Source of the DNA: Semisulcospira habei
Taxonomy: Eukaryota; Mollusca; Gastropoda; Semisulcospiridae
Direction: 5' to 3'
NCBI GenBank assembly: GCA_036245525.1
Contig: BTPG01000003.1
Coordinates: 212,072,445 to 212,136,444 of the forward strand
DNA length: 64,000 nt
Shown here: piece by piece, positions 19,984 to 31,425 of the stretch
How the letters are laid out: every line of letters begins with the position of its first letter
How positions within the stretch are numbered: position 1 is the first letter of the stretch
Notes under the pieces: generated by a model
Told to the model about the DNA's origin: nothing
What the model saw: the letters and a program-made list of their open reading frames with translations, nothing else
Database searches by the model: none
Position numbers and translations under genes: made by a program

Positions 19984-20098
19984 GTTGCAGCAGATCGATC
20001 GACCGTGACAGTTCAATGGTAGTGCCTCGTTAGATTGGCGCCTTTCAAGGCGCCAAGCTAATCAGGCACTGTCCTTGAGCAGTCGCAGCTGACGTGAG
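19984..20098. repeat. Decayed hairpin, A type
   Basis: GACAGTTCAATGGTAGTGCC paired with GGCACTGTCCTTGAGC around a GGCGCC..GGCGCC centre. Confidence 0.65.
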
Positions 20099-20358
20099 AT
20101 GAATATGCTGTATTGTGTTGAAGGTGATTGACTCTAGTTTGTGCCGCGTAGTGCTAGAAATGAAAATAAAAATGTTTCGCTGCTAGATGACGCTAAATAG
20201 CTGATGTCACAAGCATTATAACCGCTCTTAAGTCATCCATTATCAGTTGCCTGTGGCGTCGATGTAGCCACAGGCGCACGATGGTAAATAATTCCTGTGA
20301 GAAAATATTTGTAATACTTTTGTTTAGAATACGCCATTGCTTTCCATCCAACAAATCA

Positions 20359-20518
20359 TGTGTGCTGGTCTGTAATTTTGAACCTATCGACTTAATCCCT
20401 AAGGTCCAAATGCAGAGACCAGAACACGGTTAACTCATCAAAGGATCCCGCATCAATAGCTGCAGAAGTGTCGTGTGGCTTTGCCGCCGGCAGCAATTTA
20501 TGCGGGAATGAGGTAAAT
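20359..20518. repeat. Hairpins of families G and H, adjacent
   Basis: 20359-20427 is a G-type hairpin. 20430-20518 starts TTAACTCATC and holds CCCGCATCAATAGCTGCAG opposed to GCAATTTATGCGGGAATGA. Confidence 0.6.
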
Positions 20519-20559
20519 TATCTCTTGCATGTGCTTGTTTTCGATTGAATTGTATTTAG

Positions 20560-21020
20560 AGGCATACGCAAATTAAGACTCTTTATAATCAAGATTGATT
20601 TTACTCTGTGGCGTGTATATTGCTCTGTGGTCCTCCATGAGGATTATGTTTTGAATAATTGTCAATTTGTACCTATGTTTTCTTCTGTAAATAAGATGTG
20701 ATGAGACCACTTCGGTATGACTCAAATTGTTTATGATATGCATTTTGCTTTGAATAATTGTCATTTTTTTTTATATTTTATTTTCAACTCATTTTGGGAC
20801 AGATACAGACCAGTTATGTATAAATTGTTTTTGTTGTGACATATGCATTTGTGTTTTGACTATCAATTCTATCGTTGTGTTTTTGTTTTTGTTTTTGTTT
20901 TTCTCGAAAAATAAGCGATGAAGAGACCGTTTCTGTATGAATTGTTTTGTCATATGCATTTGTTTTGAACAATCATCAGTGTACATGTATTGTATCCTTT
21001 TCGCTGTAAGTAAGGTGTGA
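20560..21020. repeat. Degenerate tandem repeat of about 110-130 bases
   Basis: GTATGA..AATTGTTT..ATATGCATTTTG and GATGAGACC motifs recur about four times with drift. No coding signal. Confidence 0.5.
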
Positions 21021-21196
21021 TGAGCAGTTCAGTTTCGTCACGAGGTGTCGCTTGCATGTACCGTGTAAACGGTACCGGTCACTGCACGCAGAAAGGGGTT
21101 AAGTACCGTCAACATAACCTGTTTGGAGCCCTTTTGCGAGATAAAGTGGTCTTAAAAGCCAGACATGAGCGAGAAGTTTTGAAGTGTCATCCGTCA

Positions 21197-21267
21197 TTAA
21201 AAGACCATCATTTAGGTGGCTACAACCACCGACAGGTGGCTGTAGCCGCCTAAATGATGGTCGTTAA
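21197..21267. mobile_element. TTAA-flanked short hairpin, family J
   Basis: TTAA at both edges; perfect arms GACCATCATTTAGG..GGCTACA. The same ACCATCATTTAG motif ends the minisatellite near 17078. Confidence 0.8.
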
Positions 21268-21345
21268 CGACAGGTGATCGTTCTTCAGGTGGTCGCTGAA
21301 AACATGTTCTGCTGTAGTTGTAGTCGTGTAGTCTTTTGCGTGTAA

Positions 21346-21512
21346 TTAACCCTTTTAGCCCCAAGGTCCCATTTCTCAAATTTTGGGAGGTGTTGCCTAA
21401 CGATTATGTGCCAGTCGCAGGCGATGGATTGACCATGATAATTCAAGGGTACCCTTGAATTATCATGGTCAATCCATCTCCTGCTGTAGGGCTCTGGGGC
21501 TAAAACTGTTAA
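21346..21512. mobile_element. TTAA hairpin MITE, family C, lacking the core loop
   Basis: TTAACCCTTTTAGCCCCAAG to GGGGCTAAAACTGTTAA. The arms meet directly at CAAGGGTACCCTTG, so the GTGCCAGA..GGCGCC part is cleanly absent. Confidence 0.9.
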
Positions 21513-21837
21513 ACCGGCTGTGAGAAGTAGTTCCTGTTCTTTTTTTCTCTTTTTTTAAAGTTGATAATGACACGTGTAGTATTTGGAATAATCGTATTGG
21601 TGTTGGTGTCAAGTGGCCCTTTAAATTGTCGGTGATAAACCTACACCACTCTGATATTTTGTGTTCGAGTTATCAATACCCGATATCATTTACGTACAAA
21701 CAAACAAAATTGCGTGCTGGTGTGTGATTTTGGTTCAAAGCCGTATGGTCCAGAAGGACAGACCATCGCACATTTTACCCCCTGCAGTGGAAGTTAAAAC
21801 CTGTAAAGCGTCAGGGAAGGCGGACACTAACCATCCG

Positions 21838-22475
21838 CAAAAGACATAAACCCTCACTAGCCCCACAGTTGCTGTAGTGTAGAGAGGTGACAAAAGACAT
21901 AAACCCTCACTAGCCCCACAGTTGCTGTACTGTGGAGAGGTGACAAAAGACATGAACCCTCACTAGCCCCACAGTTGCTGTACTGTGGAGAGGTGACAAA
22001 AGACATGAACCCTCACTAGCCCCACAGTTGCTGTACTGTGGAGAGGTGACAAAAGACATGAACCCTCACTAGCCCCACAGTTGCTGTACTGTGGAGAGGT
22101 GACAAAAGACATGAACCCTCACTAGCCCCACAGTTGCTGTACTGTGGAGAGGTGACAAAAGACATGAACCCTCACTAGCCCCACAGTTGCTGTACTGTGG
22201 AGAGGTGACAAAAGACATGAACCCTCACTAGCCCCACAGTTGCTGTACTGTGGAGAGGTGACAAAAGACATGAACCCTCACTAGCCCCACAGTTGCTGTA
22301 CTGTGGAGAGGTGACAAAAGACATGAACCCTCACTAGCCCCTCAGTTGCTGTACTGTGGAGAGGTGACAAAAGACATGAACCCTCACTAGCCCCACAGTT
22401 GCTGTACTGTGGAGAGGTGACAAAAGACATGAACCCTCACTAGCCCCACAGTTTCTGTAGTGTAGAGAGGTGACA
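21838..22475. repeat. 53-base minisatellite, about twelve copies
   Basis: Units of CAAAAGACATGAACCCTCAC plus TAGCCCCACAGTTGCTGTAC and GTGGAGAGGTG. Each unit contains CCACAGT..ACTGTGG, able to form a small stem. Edge copies are more divergent than central ones. Confidence 0.95.
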
Positions 22476-22576
22476 TTTTAATCAGCCACAATACACACTA
22501 TGTTTTGGCCATGCACTAGCCTGACCTTCGTGTTTTGCAGGTTACATGACTGATAGCCAATGGTTAGCCATGAATG

Positions 22577-22650
22577 GGGGGGGGGGGGGGCGATATGGGG
22601 GAGCGGGGAGGGGGGGGGGGAGGGAGGGGGGGGGGGGGCGGGGGGGGGGG
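22577..22650. repeat. Poly-G tract
   Basis: Several runs of 8 to 14 G separated by one to six bases; a strong G-quadruplex candidate. Confidence 0.85.
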
Positions 22651-22747
22651 CTTTAGCAACCGAAACCACAACCACATGCTTTTTTTTTTTTTTTTCCAAC
22701 AGTACAAAATAATTTTGTCATAAGAATATAGGCCATAACTAAATGTG

Positions 22748-22945
22748 CTAACACATTGAATCCGAATTTTTCCTCTAAAGACTTCATTGCGGTTAAGGAG
22801 ATAATATAGCAAGCGTGATAGTTCAAGGGTGGTGACAGAACAGCTCTGCGCCTACAGGCGCCGAGCTGTTCTGTCACCACCCTTGAACTATCATGGTCGA
22901 TCAATATCTCAAGTTGCTGTAGTGTATCAGGGCTGAATAGGTTAA
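22748..22945. mobile_element. Hairpin MITE, family B
   Basis: CTAACACATTGAATCC to GGGCTGAATAGGTTAA, core hairpin with GACAGAACAGCTC arms. Confidence 0.85.
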
Positions 22946-23033
22946 CAGTCCCAAAATTCCTTTACCATTCAAGCTGAGCCCCTTATACCGATGGCTGCGT
23001 GTACGAGGTGCTTAATGCACCATTGCCACTTAT

Positions 23034-23249
23034 TTAACACATTGACCTCTAAGGTCACCATGCCATGCCAGGATCTGGGAGTTGTTCGCTAGAGAATACA
23101 TTCACGAGACAGCCTGATCGCCCGTGATAGTTCAAGGGTGGTGCCAGAATAGCTTGGCGCCTACAGGCGCCAAGCTATTCTGGCTCCACCCTTGAACTAT
23201 CATGGGCGATCCCCATCCTGTGGTATGGTGTCATGGGTGGATGGGTTAC
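23034..23249. mobile_element. TTAA hairpin MITE, family B variant
   Basis: TTAACACATTGACC to GGATGGGTTAC; core hairpin GATAGTTCAAGGGTGGTGCC. Confidence 0.83.
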
Positions 23250-23442
23250 ATTTTGTGATCAGTATATATCTCAACTGGTTGTTGACTATGTCGCCTGGCA
23301 TTGTGTACAAGTAGCTAAGTAGTCGGATGTCAAGATGGTAGTGATTTCTTGGTCATTTTAGTCTATGGATAGACATTTCATATTCCAATGCCTTATATTT
23401 CACATTATTTTTTACTTTAATAATTTGGTCGGATTCTCATTT

Positions 23443-23510
23443 GTGTGCAGGTCTGTGATTTTCTACTTTATGGCCTAGAGTTAATAGACAATAATCACAT
23501 ACCAGCACAG
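23443..23510. repeat. Hairpin element, family G
   Basis: GTGTGCAGGTCTGTGATTTT opposed to AATCACATACCAGCAC. Confidence 0.65.
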
Positions 23511-24010
23511 ATTTCAATTTATGTTAGTTTGTTGTTCTTTTATACCATCTTAGCCTAATTTTCCTCAGACCTGTAATGTCAGATAAAACAATTATTTGGT
23601 CGTTCTTCAGTCTTTTAAACTAGCCAACAAAACGATAAACGGCATTGATCCGTTACTTTGTCAGTACAACACGTAAGTTACTATTCCGCACGGCCGAAAA
23701 TATTTAAAACTATCAACCAAGAGGAGAAAAAAAAAAAAAGAATATTGACTAATGCTTTCAGAAATCGTGTAGATGGGTGTTACTTTCAGCTTTAACTCTA
23801 ATACTTTTGGCGAATAATTTTTGAACAAAGGGGAATAATAAACTTAAAGAGCAAAATTTACGATCAGATGAACATGAATAATAATAAACTTAAAGAGCAA
23901 ATTTACGATCAGATGAACACGAATTTTTTTTTTTAACTCACCTACAGATCTTTGTTTGATTCCAATGGTATCGTTTAAAATAAAATCTTGGAATGCACCA
24001 ATGTACAGTT
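23511..24010. other. AT-rich stretch with one 46-base tandem duplication
   Basis: TAATAAACTTAAAGAGCAAA and the next bases occur twice at about 23834-23925. No coding signal. Confidence 0.5.
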
Positions 24011-24082
24011 GTGTGCTGGTCTGTGATTTTTGGACCTTACTGTCATAGGCCGTAAGGTCCGAAATCACATTCCCAGCACACG
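24011..24082. repeat. Hairpin element, family G
   Basis: GTGTGCTGGTCTGTGATTTT opposed to AAATCACATTCCCAGCACAC. Confidence 0.75.
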
Positions 24083-24137
24083 TTTAAGCACATCTTTGTA
24101 TATGAGTTGTTATGTCTTGTTTTGTAAAGAAAATCTT

Positions 24138-24229
24138 CTAACCAAGGGGCTGTCGGTAGCGGGTTTTCTCGCGATGATTCCGGCAGGAATCATCGCGACA
24201 AAAACCGCTACCGACAACCAAAGGGTTAA
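24138..24229. mobile_element. Hairpin element, family D
   Basis: GGCTGTCGGTAGCGG to its reverse complement ending AAAGGGTTAA; centre CCGGCAGGA. Confidence 0.85.
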
Positions 24230-24414
24230 TTTATCTGACATCTTTCAATGATTTTATCTGACAACTCTCCATTCAAGCGTTGTGACTCATTTCCTCCTGT
24301 AGTGGTGTTATCCGTTATCTGACTGCTGTCCTTTTTCCAATACTGGTGTCCATGAAGTGATAAACATGACAACTTGAACATGGGTGGCGTTGGTATCTTT
24401 TGCTTCATGTGTGT

Positions 24415-24631
24415 TAGTTCATTCAGCCCTGGCACGCCACAGCAAGACGCGGATCTAGCGTGATAGTTCAAGGGTGGTGCCAGAATAGCTTGGCGCCCGT
24501 AGGCGCCAAGCTATTCAGTCTGGCACCACCCTTGAACTATCACGCTCGATCTGTCTCTGGAAGTGTAATTCAGAGGGCGTCTTCAAAATGTTGGGGACTA
24601 ATTTCGGTCCTCGGGCAGGATGTGTCAAGTC
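24415..24631. mobile_element. Hairpin MITE, family B
   Basis: GTTCATTCAGCCCTGGCAC to GGATGTGTCAA, core hairpin GATAGTTCAAGGGTGGTGCC. Confidence 0.82.
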
Positions 24632-24689
24632 CAGAACAAAAAAATGAGGAGACTACTGCAAAGCGTTGAACACTTTAAAGCACAACTCA

Positions 24690-25010
24690 GGGGGGGAGAG
24701 ACTGAATAACAGTCATACCTTAAGGGTGTGCCAGAACATGACAGACTCTCAAGCTACTCTAGCACCACCCTTGAACTGTCGTGTTTGATCCCTATCTCTA
24801 AAATTCTCTTAATTCAAATTGCTGTCTTCATAATAATTGTCTGACAATCCCGGCCCAAATTTGGGGATTTCGACCTGATGCACTATGAGTCATGAAATAA
24901 ACGTGACAATGATAGTTTTATGGGAGGTGCCAGAATAGCTTGACCTTGAACTAAAATGGTGGACCAGTCTCCTAATCTGATGTAGTCTTCAGTAGAAGAC
25001 AGATCAATCT
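24690..25010. repeat. Remnants of one or two B-type hairpins
   Basis: Scattered arm pieces (AGCACCACCCTTGAACT, GGTGCCAGAATAGCTTGACC) with large deletions. Confidence 0.5.
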
Positions 25011-25075
25011 CCGTAGCGGGTCATTTCGCTTGAGTGTGTGTTGCATGCTGCTGTTTTTGCTTGAATGATGACTGA

Positions 25076-25310
25076 GCTAACCCTTTTAGCACCAAGGTCC
25101 CATTTCTCAAATTTTGGAGGTGTTGCCTAACGACTATGTACCAGTTGCAGGAGATGACTTGACCATGCTAATTCAAGGGTAGTGCCAGATGAGCTTGGTG
25201 CCTTCAGGCGCCAAGCTAATCTGCCTTGACCGCCCATGATAATTCAAGGGTAGTGCCTGATTAGCTGGTCAATCAAGCTCCTGCTGTAGGACTCGGGGCT
25301 AAAGGGTTAA
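25076..25310. mobile_element. Hairpin MITE, family C
   Basis: CTAACCCTTTTAGCACCAAG to GGGGCTAAAGGGTTAA. A further partial left arm (GATAATTCAAGGGTAGTGCC) interrupts the right arm. Confidence 0.82.
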
Positions 25311-25379
25311 CAACTAACTCAGCAACTGCTGACGTCAAGAAGCAGACACCTGACCGAGAAATACCCAATCAACTCTGCA

Positions 25380-25720
25380 CACGCACGCTAGTTGTCTCCG
25401 GCCGATCTCGATTCCGGCTGTCGCAGTTAACGGTAGCAAATCAAGGGAGACAACCACTACAGTGTGCCTTGCACGTGTGTACTTCATAGAGCGTATAAAT
25501 AGGGAGAGGCTATCTGGCGCTTATCAGCGTGGGCCGGGACCGCCCGCCATACTGCTGGTTCCACTAACCGCTACCTCCGCACTGTGTTTATGCTATAGCC
25601 TGTATATACTGCTGCCTTTTAACACCTGGCAGAGATAACGATAATGGAATGCCAGGCGTGTGAACTGTACGGACTTGTACTTGGCGTGCATTTCCCAAAT
25701 AATACACACTTTATAAAATA
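25380..25720 (+). promoter_or_regulatory. TATA-containing block, possible solo LTR or promoter
   Basis: GTATAAATAGGGAGAGG at about 25494 is a good TATA box, followed by a GC-rich stretch. Upstream, AGTTGTCTCC and GGAGACAACC are inverted about 65 bases apart. No gene is recognised downstream. Confidence 0.35.
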
Positions 25721-26158
25721 ACCAAGTGGGCTAAAAGCGTTTGAGTGTTTCTTTACGGCACGGCAACCACATGAATGTTATCTTATTTTACGTAAGTTTG
25801 GGACAGGACTATGACTGTGCTATGCTTGCGGAGGATAAAGCTTTTAACGGTTATCTTGGTGCCTTATTTCTAAGGAATCGCGAAAGTATTGCTCTGTTCT
25901 CTCATGAATATCATTGGTCGATCCATTTCGCCGTCAGCCGAATGCCGAATGCCAGTCGCTCGTGGAAATCAGTCGTATATTAATTTTGTTCCCTGTGTTT
26001 ACACCTCTGTGTCCCTACGTGATTGATCCATCTCCCTTGCCCCATATCATGTACACTATGTGCATATGACTTTGTGGATGAAATCATGTCAAAAACATAA
26101 GTTCTTAGGACTGCCTTCTTCCTACACGCACACCGACTGCACAACACTCCGACTGACA

Positions 26159-26160
26159 CT

Positions 26161-26225
<65 letters not shown>

Positions 26226-26246
26226 GAACACACACACACACAGAGG

Positions 26247-26288
<42 letters not shown>

Positions 26289-26320
26289 CGCCCGCGCGCA
26301 CAGAGAGAGAGACTAGAGAG
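26159..26320. repeat. (CA)n then (GA)n microsatellite
   Basis: About 125 bases of CA with two GAGGAA interruptions, then GA. Confidence 0.95.
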
Positions 26321-26332
26321 AGAGAGAGAGAC

Positions 26333-26930
26333 AATGACAATGACAATGATCCTTTATTTGACAACGGTAAAAGTTTTGGTAGTAACAACCATTTTTCGAA
26401 CTTGCCGTTGCTAATCTACTGATTACAGAGTTACTATCGCACTAATTGTTTTCTACTACTGAAAAGGAACAAAACAATTACATGACACAGCACAAGCCAA
26501 GAATGAAGGGAGAAAAAAAATGTAAGGGGGAAGTGACATAGGAATTACCAGCTTTACTGGTCGGGCATAATGACATGTTGTGAGGTTTAATTAAAATAAT
26601 ATAATAAGAATACACACAACCTAATACGCATACATATTAGTCTAGCAGCTTTTCGCAATTTCTGCAGAGGTAAGTATCGTCAAAAGAGTAACAATGGTTT
26701 GCAGGTACGAAACGAAAGTACTAATGCCATATAGTTTATGCATGGCAACAATATTTGTCCTTAGGATGGAGACATTTTTGTAGAAGTGTTTTTCGAAAGC
26801 TATTTTTCGATGTAGTGAGGGAACCAGTCCTCGTACACCGCCCGGATAAGGTGCAAGACATTTTTTGTGCATAACATTGAAAATTTCAAGCATACAAGTT
26901 ACAAGTTTATTCCAGTGAGTAAATTAAAAT
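26333..26930 (-). mobile_element. Probable LINE 3' remnant
   Basis: On the minus strand it ends AAAGGATCATTGTCATTGTC, a tail typical of LINE 3' ends. A short open stretch upstream is not recognised. Low certainty. Confidence 0.35.
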
Positions 26931-27789
26931 CATCAGCAAGTAAACATGCATACATATATACGATAAAATAAGTTTAAAAGTATTATTTTTAATGCGGTAA
27001 GCATGGTCGCGTCGCTAGTTTCAAAATGGCGGTCAGCGAGAAGCCTTCTAAAGAAGTCAATCAGACGCGCACGGTTGATGAAGCATTACTTTGCTCCTGA
27101 ATTGAAACAGATATTATTTTCGATTTGAACATCTTATCAACGTCAAATACGTTATTTTTCCTGGTCTTGAAAACAGCCTTTTCCATAGAACTCGGTCTTT
27201 TGTGGGAGGAAAGCATATCGAAAGTAAACTCCCTTTGTGCATGTTGTGCAATGTGTCTGCCGACCATCTTCAACATTCTTTGGCCGGATACAACATGCAT
27301 GTTGTTCGTCTGTTTTTCAGCCTAACGGCTCTAAGTGCAGGTCTGCTCTTTTTTTTTAATTTTATTAGTGGAGATGGGATTTTTAACTGGTCAAGCACAC
27401 TCGTATCCGACTGGTCTTAAGCACAAGCCAGGCAGAGTGAAATCCATCTCCGAACCGTTTCCATCAAAATCACCATGTTCAGCTAAACACCTAAATATAA
27501 AATTTTAGTTTTTGCAACCAATTCAACCAATCCGCACTCAAGTACTCACAAGGACTCTTATGATTAAGCTTTATCAGGACTGCATGAGACACAATACAGA
27601 TAGTAGCCCTCTCTATTATATTACATGTTTTATTTATTTATTTATTATTGATTCATGTATGTATTCACTTACATATTTATTTATTATTTATCCTTTTAAT
27701 TATGGATGGAAGGAATTCCTTGATGCACATGATCACTATAGTGGTATGGAAGTGGTCACCAAGGAGAGGAAATTTGTTTTCAATATGCA
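26931..27789. other. No feature seen
   Basis: Mixed AT-rich sequence with short frames only; no domain recognised on either strand. Confidence 0.4.
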
Positions 27790-27945
27790 TACATCTGTGC
27801 ATGTTCATAATCTATCATTTACTTAACATGCATATTTATAGGTCCCAGGTATCCCCAACTTATTTTATTAATTTATTATTTGTTTGTTTGTTTGTTTGTT
27901 TGTTTGTTTGTTTGTGATGTATGTTTGCACATACACATCAGCATA

Positions 27946-28310
27946 AAATGATTGATTGTACATTGTTTAACGTCCCGACAGCAACAAGACTTTCTCAGGA
28001 CGTGCCTGCACTGCTTGTGAAAAAACCCAAACTAAACAGAATATTGAATGTATGTCGCCAGCTGGTCTAATACACTAAATAAACCTAACTAGACCCTTTA
28101 GCAACACACATCCAATATCAAGAGCTACAAGCAGTGCAGACAGTAGGAAGAGTTTAAAAAAGGTAAATACAGGTGAATGTACCAAGGGTAGACAGAAACA
28201 CACGCCCCTGAATAGAGGGGAAAACCCACCCTGTGGGGCTGACCAGGGTCACCCTGGGAACTAAAAAGTAGTTAACCCCACCCATCCCCCAGGGTAGATC
28301 TGGGTGGGGG
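27946..28310 (-). mobile_element. SINE-R inserted in the tandem array
   Basis: ACATCAGCATA occurs at 27935-27945 and 28311-28321 as the target duplication. Same family as 51951-52321. Confidence 0.9.
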
Positions 28311-29155
28311 ACATCAGCATACAAGATGAGAACATACATATACACATATATGATGTGAACATAACATGTACACATATATGGTAATAGGTGCATACCACCC
28401 GCTCCCCACCCCACATACAAAACCACAGAACACCCATTAAAGGACATGCACATCTGTGCATGTTCATAATATATCCTTTACTTGGTATTCATATGTCCTA
28501 GTTATTTAAATTTATTATTTATTTTTATTTGTTTGAAAAGTAGGTTTTGTACATATGCTGATGTTCACATACACATATATGGTAATACTGCCCACTCCCA
28601 ACCCCACTCCACAACCACAGAACACCCACCAAACGACACTTACATCTGTGCATGTTCATAATCTATCCTTTACTGAGCATTCATATGTCCCAGGTATCTT
28701 GACTTACTTTATCTTTTTTATTTAACCGCCATGAGATGGCATTGGTCGCCTGCTCGACATTAAACCCAAATAACTATATATTTAAATTATTTATTTATTT
28801 TGTTTGCTTGTAATGAAGGTTTTGTACATACACATCAGCAAACAAGAAAATATACACATATATAGATGGTAATAGGTGCCATACTGCCTGCTCCCAACCC
28901 TTACCTAAATACACACATAAAACCGCAGAACACCTACCAAAGGAAGGACATGCACATCTGTGTATGTTCATAATTTTTAATCTATCCTTTACCTAGCATG
29001 CATATGTCCCAGGTACCTTAGACTTACTTTATCTTATTTATTTAAATTATTTATTTATTTTGTTTGTTTGTAATGTAGGTTTTGTACATACACATCAGCA
29101 TACAGCTCAAGAACATACACCATGGTGCCCCTGTGCATGTGGCCACCAGTACTAT

Positions 29156-29500
29156 TCTGTCAGATCTGTCACACCCAGCCAATCATCTCTTCGAGCTTCT
29201 GCCCTCTGGCCGGCGGTTTCGTGCTTTTAAAGCCAGAACCTCTCGATTCAGATGCATTTTTTTCCCCAGAAGCTGTCCTCAATACATCACCATGCATGGA
29301 ACAACGTGATTCCATGATTTGTGACATATGACTGATTTGAGTTTAATATTGTGTTTATCTATCTTTTAGTGGTGTATATAGGATGATCGCCAACTAAGTG
29401 TATGACATGATGAAGTGAGGACATATTTTACTGTCGCCATGCCACACAAAATTCCTTGTAACGTTTTACTTGGTGAATAAATGTCTTATGTCTTATACAC
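29156..29500 (+). pseudogene. LINE C-terminal fragment and 3' UTR
   Basis: Encodes SDLSHPANHLFELLPSGRRF and ARTSRFRCIFFPRS, the C-terminal motif of many LINE polyproteins (LPSGRR.R..KART.RF..SFFPR). It ends with GAATAAATGTCTTATGTCTT. Heavily 5'-truncated. Confidence 0.6.
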
Positions 29501-29870
29501 GTACATGGTAATAGGTGCAGTATCGCTCGCTCCCAACCCCAATCCAGTTACACACACAAAACCGCAGAACATCCACCAATGTACATCTGTGCATGATCAT
29601 AATCTATACTTTACTTAGCATTCTTATGTTCCAGGTATCTTTGACTTACTTTATCTTATTTATTTAACTGCCGTGAGATGGCCGTAGTCTGCCACGTGGC
29701 GTTAAACCCAAATAACTATTTATTAAAATTATTAATTTATGTTTGTTTGTAATGTAGGTTTTGTACATACACGGTAATAGGTGCCATACCGCCCCACTTT
29801 CAACCCCAGCCCACATACAAAACCACAGAAACCCACAAAAGACATGCACAATTGTATACTGATGGGCATT

Positions 29871-30330
29871 AGTGGACTGTAAAATCTATATATAGAGACT
29901 TCAGGTTAAGCAAGTGGCTTGTATTGACTGCCTGTATTTTAGCTGCCCACCTACAAATTTCATGTGTACAGTTAACCACACTGCACATGCAGCCATCAGT
30001 TCTGTGAAAAGTACTGTTGGCCTCATGCACAGGGGCACCAAAACTTAGAGATAAGGCCACACCTGATAACAATAACAGTACTAATAATAATATGCATACT
30101 CAGCCACTAGTTCTGTAAACAGCACCTTTGTAAACAGTACCAGTGGCCAAATGCACACATACATCATGGATGTTGCTACCACTGATCACTTCAAACAATA
30201 GGCTGCCCAGTTCACATTTTGATACCGTGAACTAGCCTGCACATGCAGTCATCAGTTCTGTAAATAGTACTGGTGGCCACATGCACAGCGGCACCAAACT
30301 TAAAGGTGAGGCCAAAACTGCCACCTCAAA
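29871..30330. repeat. Imperfect repeats with CACATGCAGCCATCAGTTCTG
   Basis: About three copies (29980, 30095, 30240) of a segment with AGTACTGGTGGCC and CAGGGGCACCA. The same segment is present inverted at about 29117-29155, just before the LINE fragment. Confidence 0.6.
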
Positions 30331-31399
30331 CAAAACCAAACGCTACCTACACACACATATCAATGATACAGTCAACCTCTGTGTGCGTTAGGGGGAACAC
30401 GCTTAAAGTATGGGACTGTAAATCTTACAGCGAAATGTCAAAACCAGTAAGAAGATAATGTAACAGCAACAAGTACATGTATTTTGTAAACCACTCAAAA
30501 CATGACAACTCATCGAGTCTAATGGTGTTATGAGTGGGTGATGGAAACACTGAAAGAAATAGTACGTGTACATTATAAAGTATGTGCCTCCTCACCCCCC
30601 CCCCCCCCCTAACTAGCTGTTTATCATAAAACATAGATATCTCATTCATTTGATCACTTGACTGATTTATTAAATCATCTCTGTGTCACCTTTCTCCGTT
30701 TTCTTTCTCGTTTTAATCCCAATATATATGTCAGTGCTAATGTCAGCTGCTAAGAATCCTTGCAGCGAACTGCAAATGTCTATATGCAGACAAACTGCAA
30801 ATAACACAGCAGCAAAATAAGTTCCTCTTTTGTGCAATAGGCTACTGCTAGCAAGATAGGGTTCAATTTTAAACAAAGCATTGCATGAACTTCCAAGCGT
30901 GTTCACATTGTGCTGTGTATTTTTTTTTTTTTTTCAGTGTGAAGTGTACTGTACCATCAGTGATCACTGAGACTGCATAATTGGCACTGGCAGTGATCGC
31001 ACATCACAACATAGCTTGTCAGTGCAACTGATTAAAATAAATGTTACTGCTGCATAAAATAATTAATCAAGTTCCGAAACTTTGCTCTGCCATGACAGTT
31101 AAAACCAAGTGGTGTGGCACTCTTTTTCTTTTACAGAATGCAGCATAGGTTTTAAAGATAGCGTTTATGTTGTGGGTTGCGTTTTGTTTTGGTGCTGTGT
31201 TGTCGAAATGAAACGGGCAAAGCGATGGTAAAGTGAATGGAAATAAACGTGACAAACCTTTATCAAGCCGTAAAAATGCACATAGCAACTTTACACGTTT
31301 GCTTTTTTTTTTTTTCTTTTTAAACAAACAAGCTTATGTAGAACAAATCAAAAAGAACCCGTCGGCACACCGAAATTCACGTCCGCGGAGGTCGTGGCA
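30331..31399. other. No gene seen
   Basis: Contains a poly-C run near 30595-30609 and long T runs. Only short unremarkable frames. Confidence 0.4.
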
Positions 31400-31425
31400 T
31401 CACGTGATGTTTTGATCACGTGATT
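31400..31425. promoter_or_regulatory. Two CACGTG palindromes in tandem
   Basis: ATCACGTGAT occurs twice, 6 bases apart. This is the E-box form bound by bHLH-zip factors (established knowledge). No gene start is recognised nearby. Confidence 0.35.

Larger units (their letters stand above)
27790..29870. repeat. Degenerate tandem array, unit about 200-300 bases
   Basis: Blocks recur in the same order: GTAGGTTTTGTACATACACA, GGTAATAGGTGC, AACCACAGAACACCCACC, CATCTGTGCATGTTCATAAT, CCTTTACTTAGCATTCATAT and a TTTATT/TTTG-rich spacer. About six partial units are visible, split by a SINE-R (27946-28310) and a LINE fragment (29156-29500). Confidence 0.8.
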
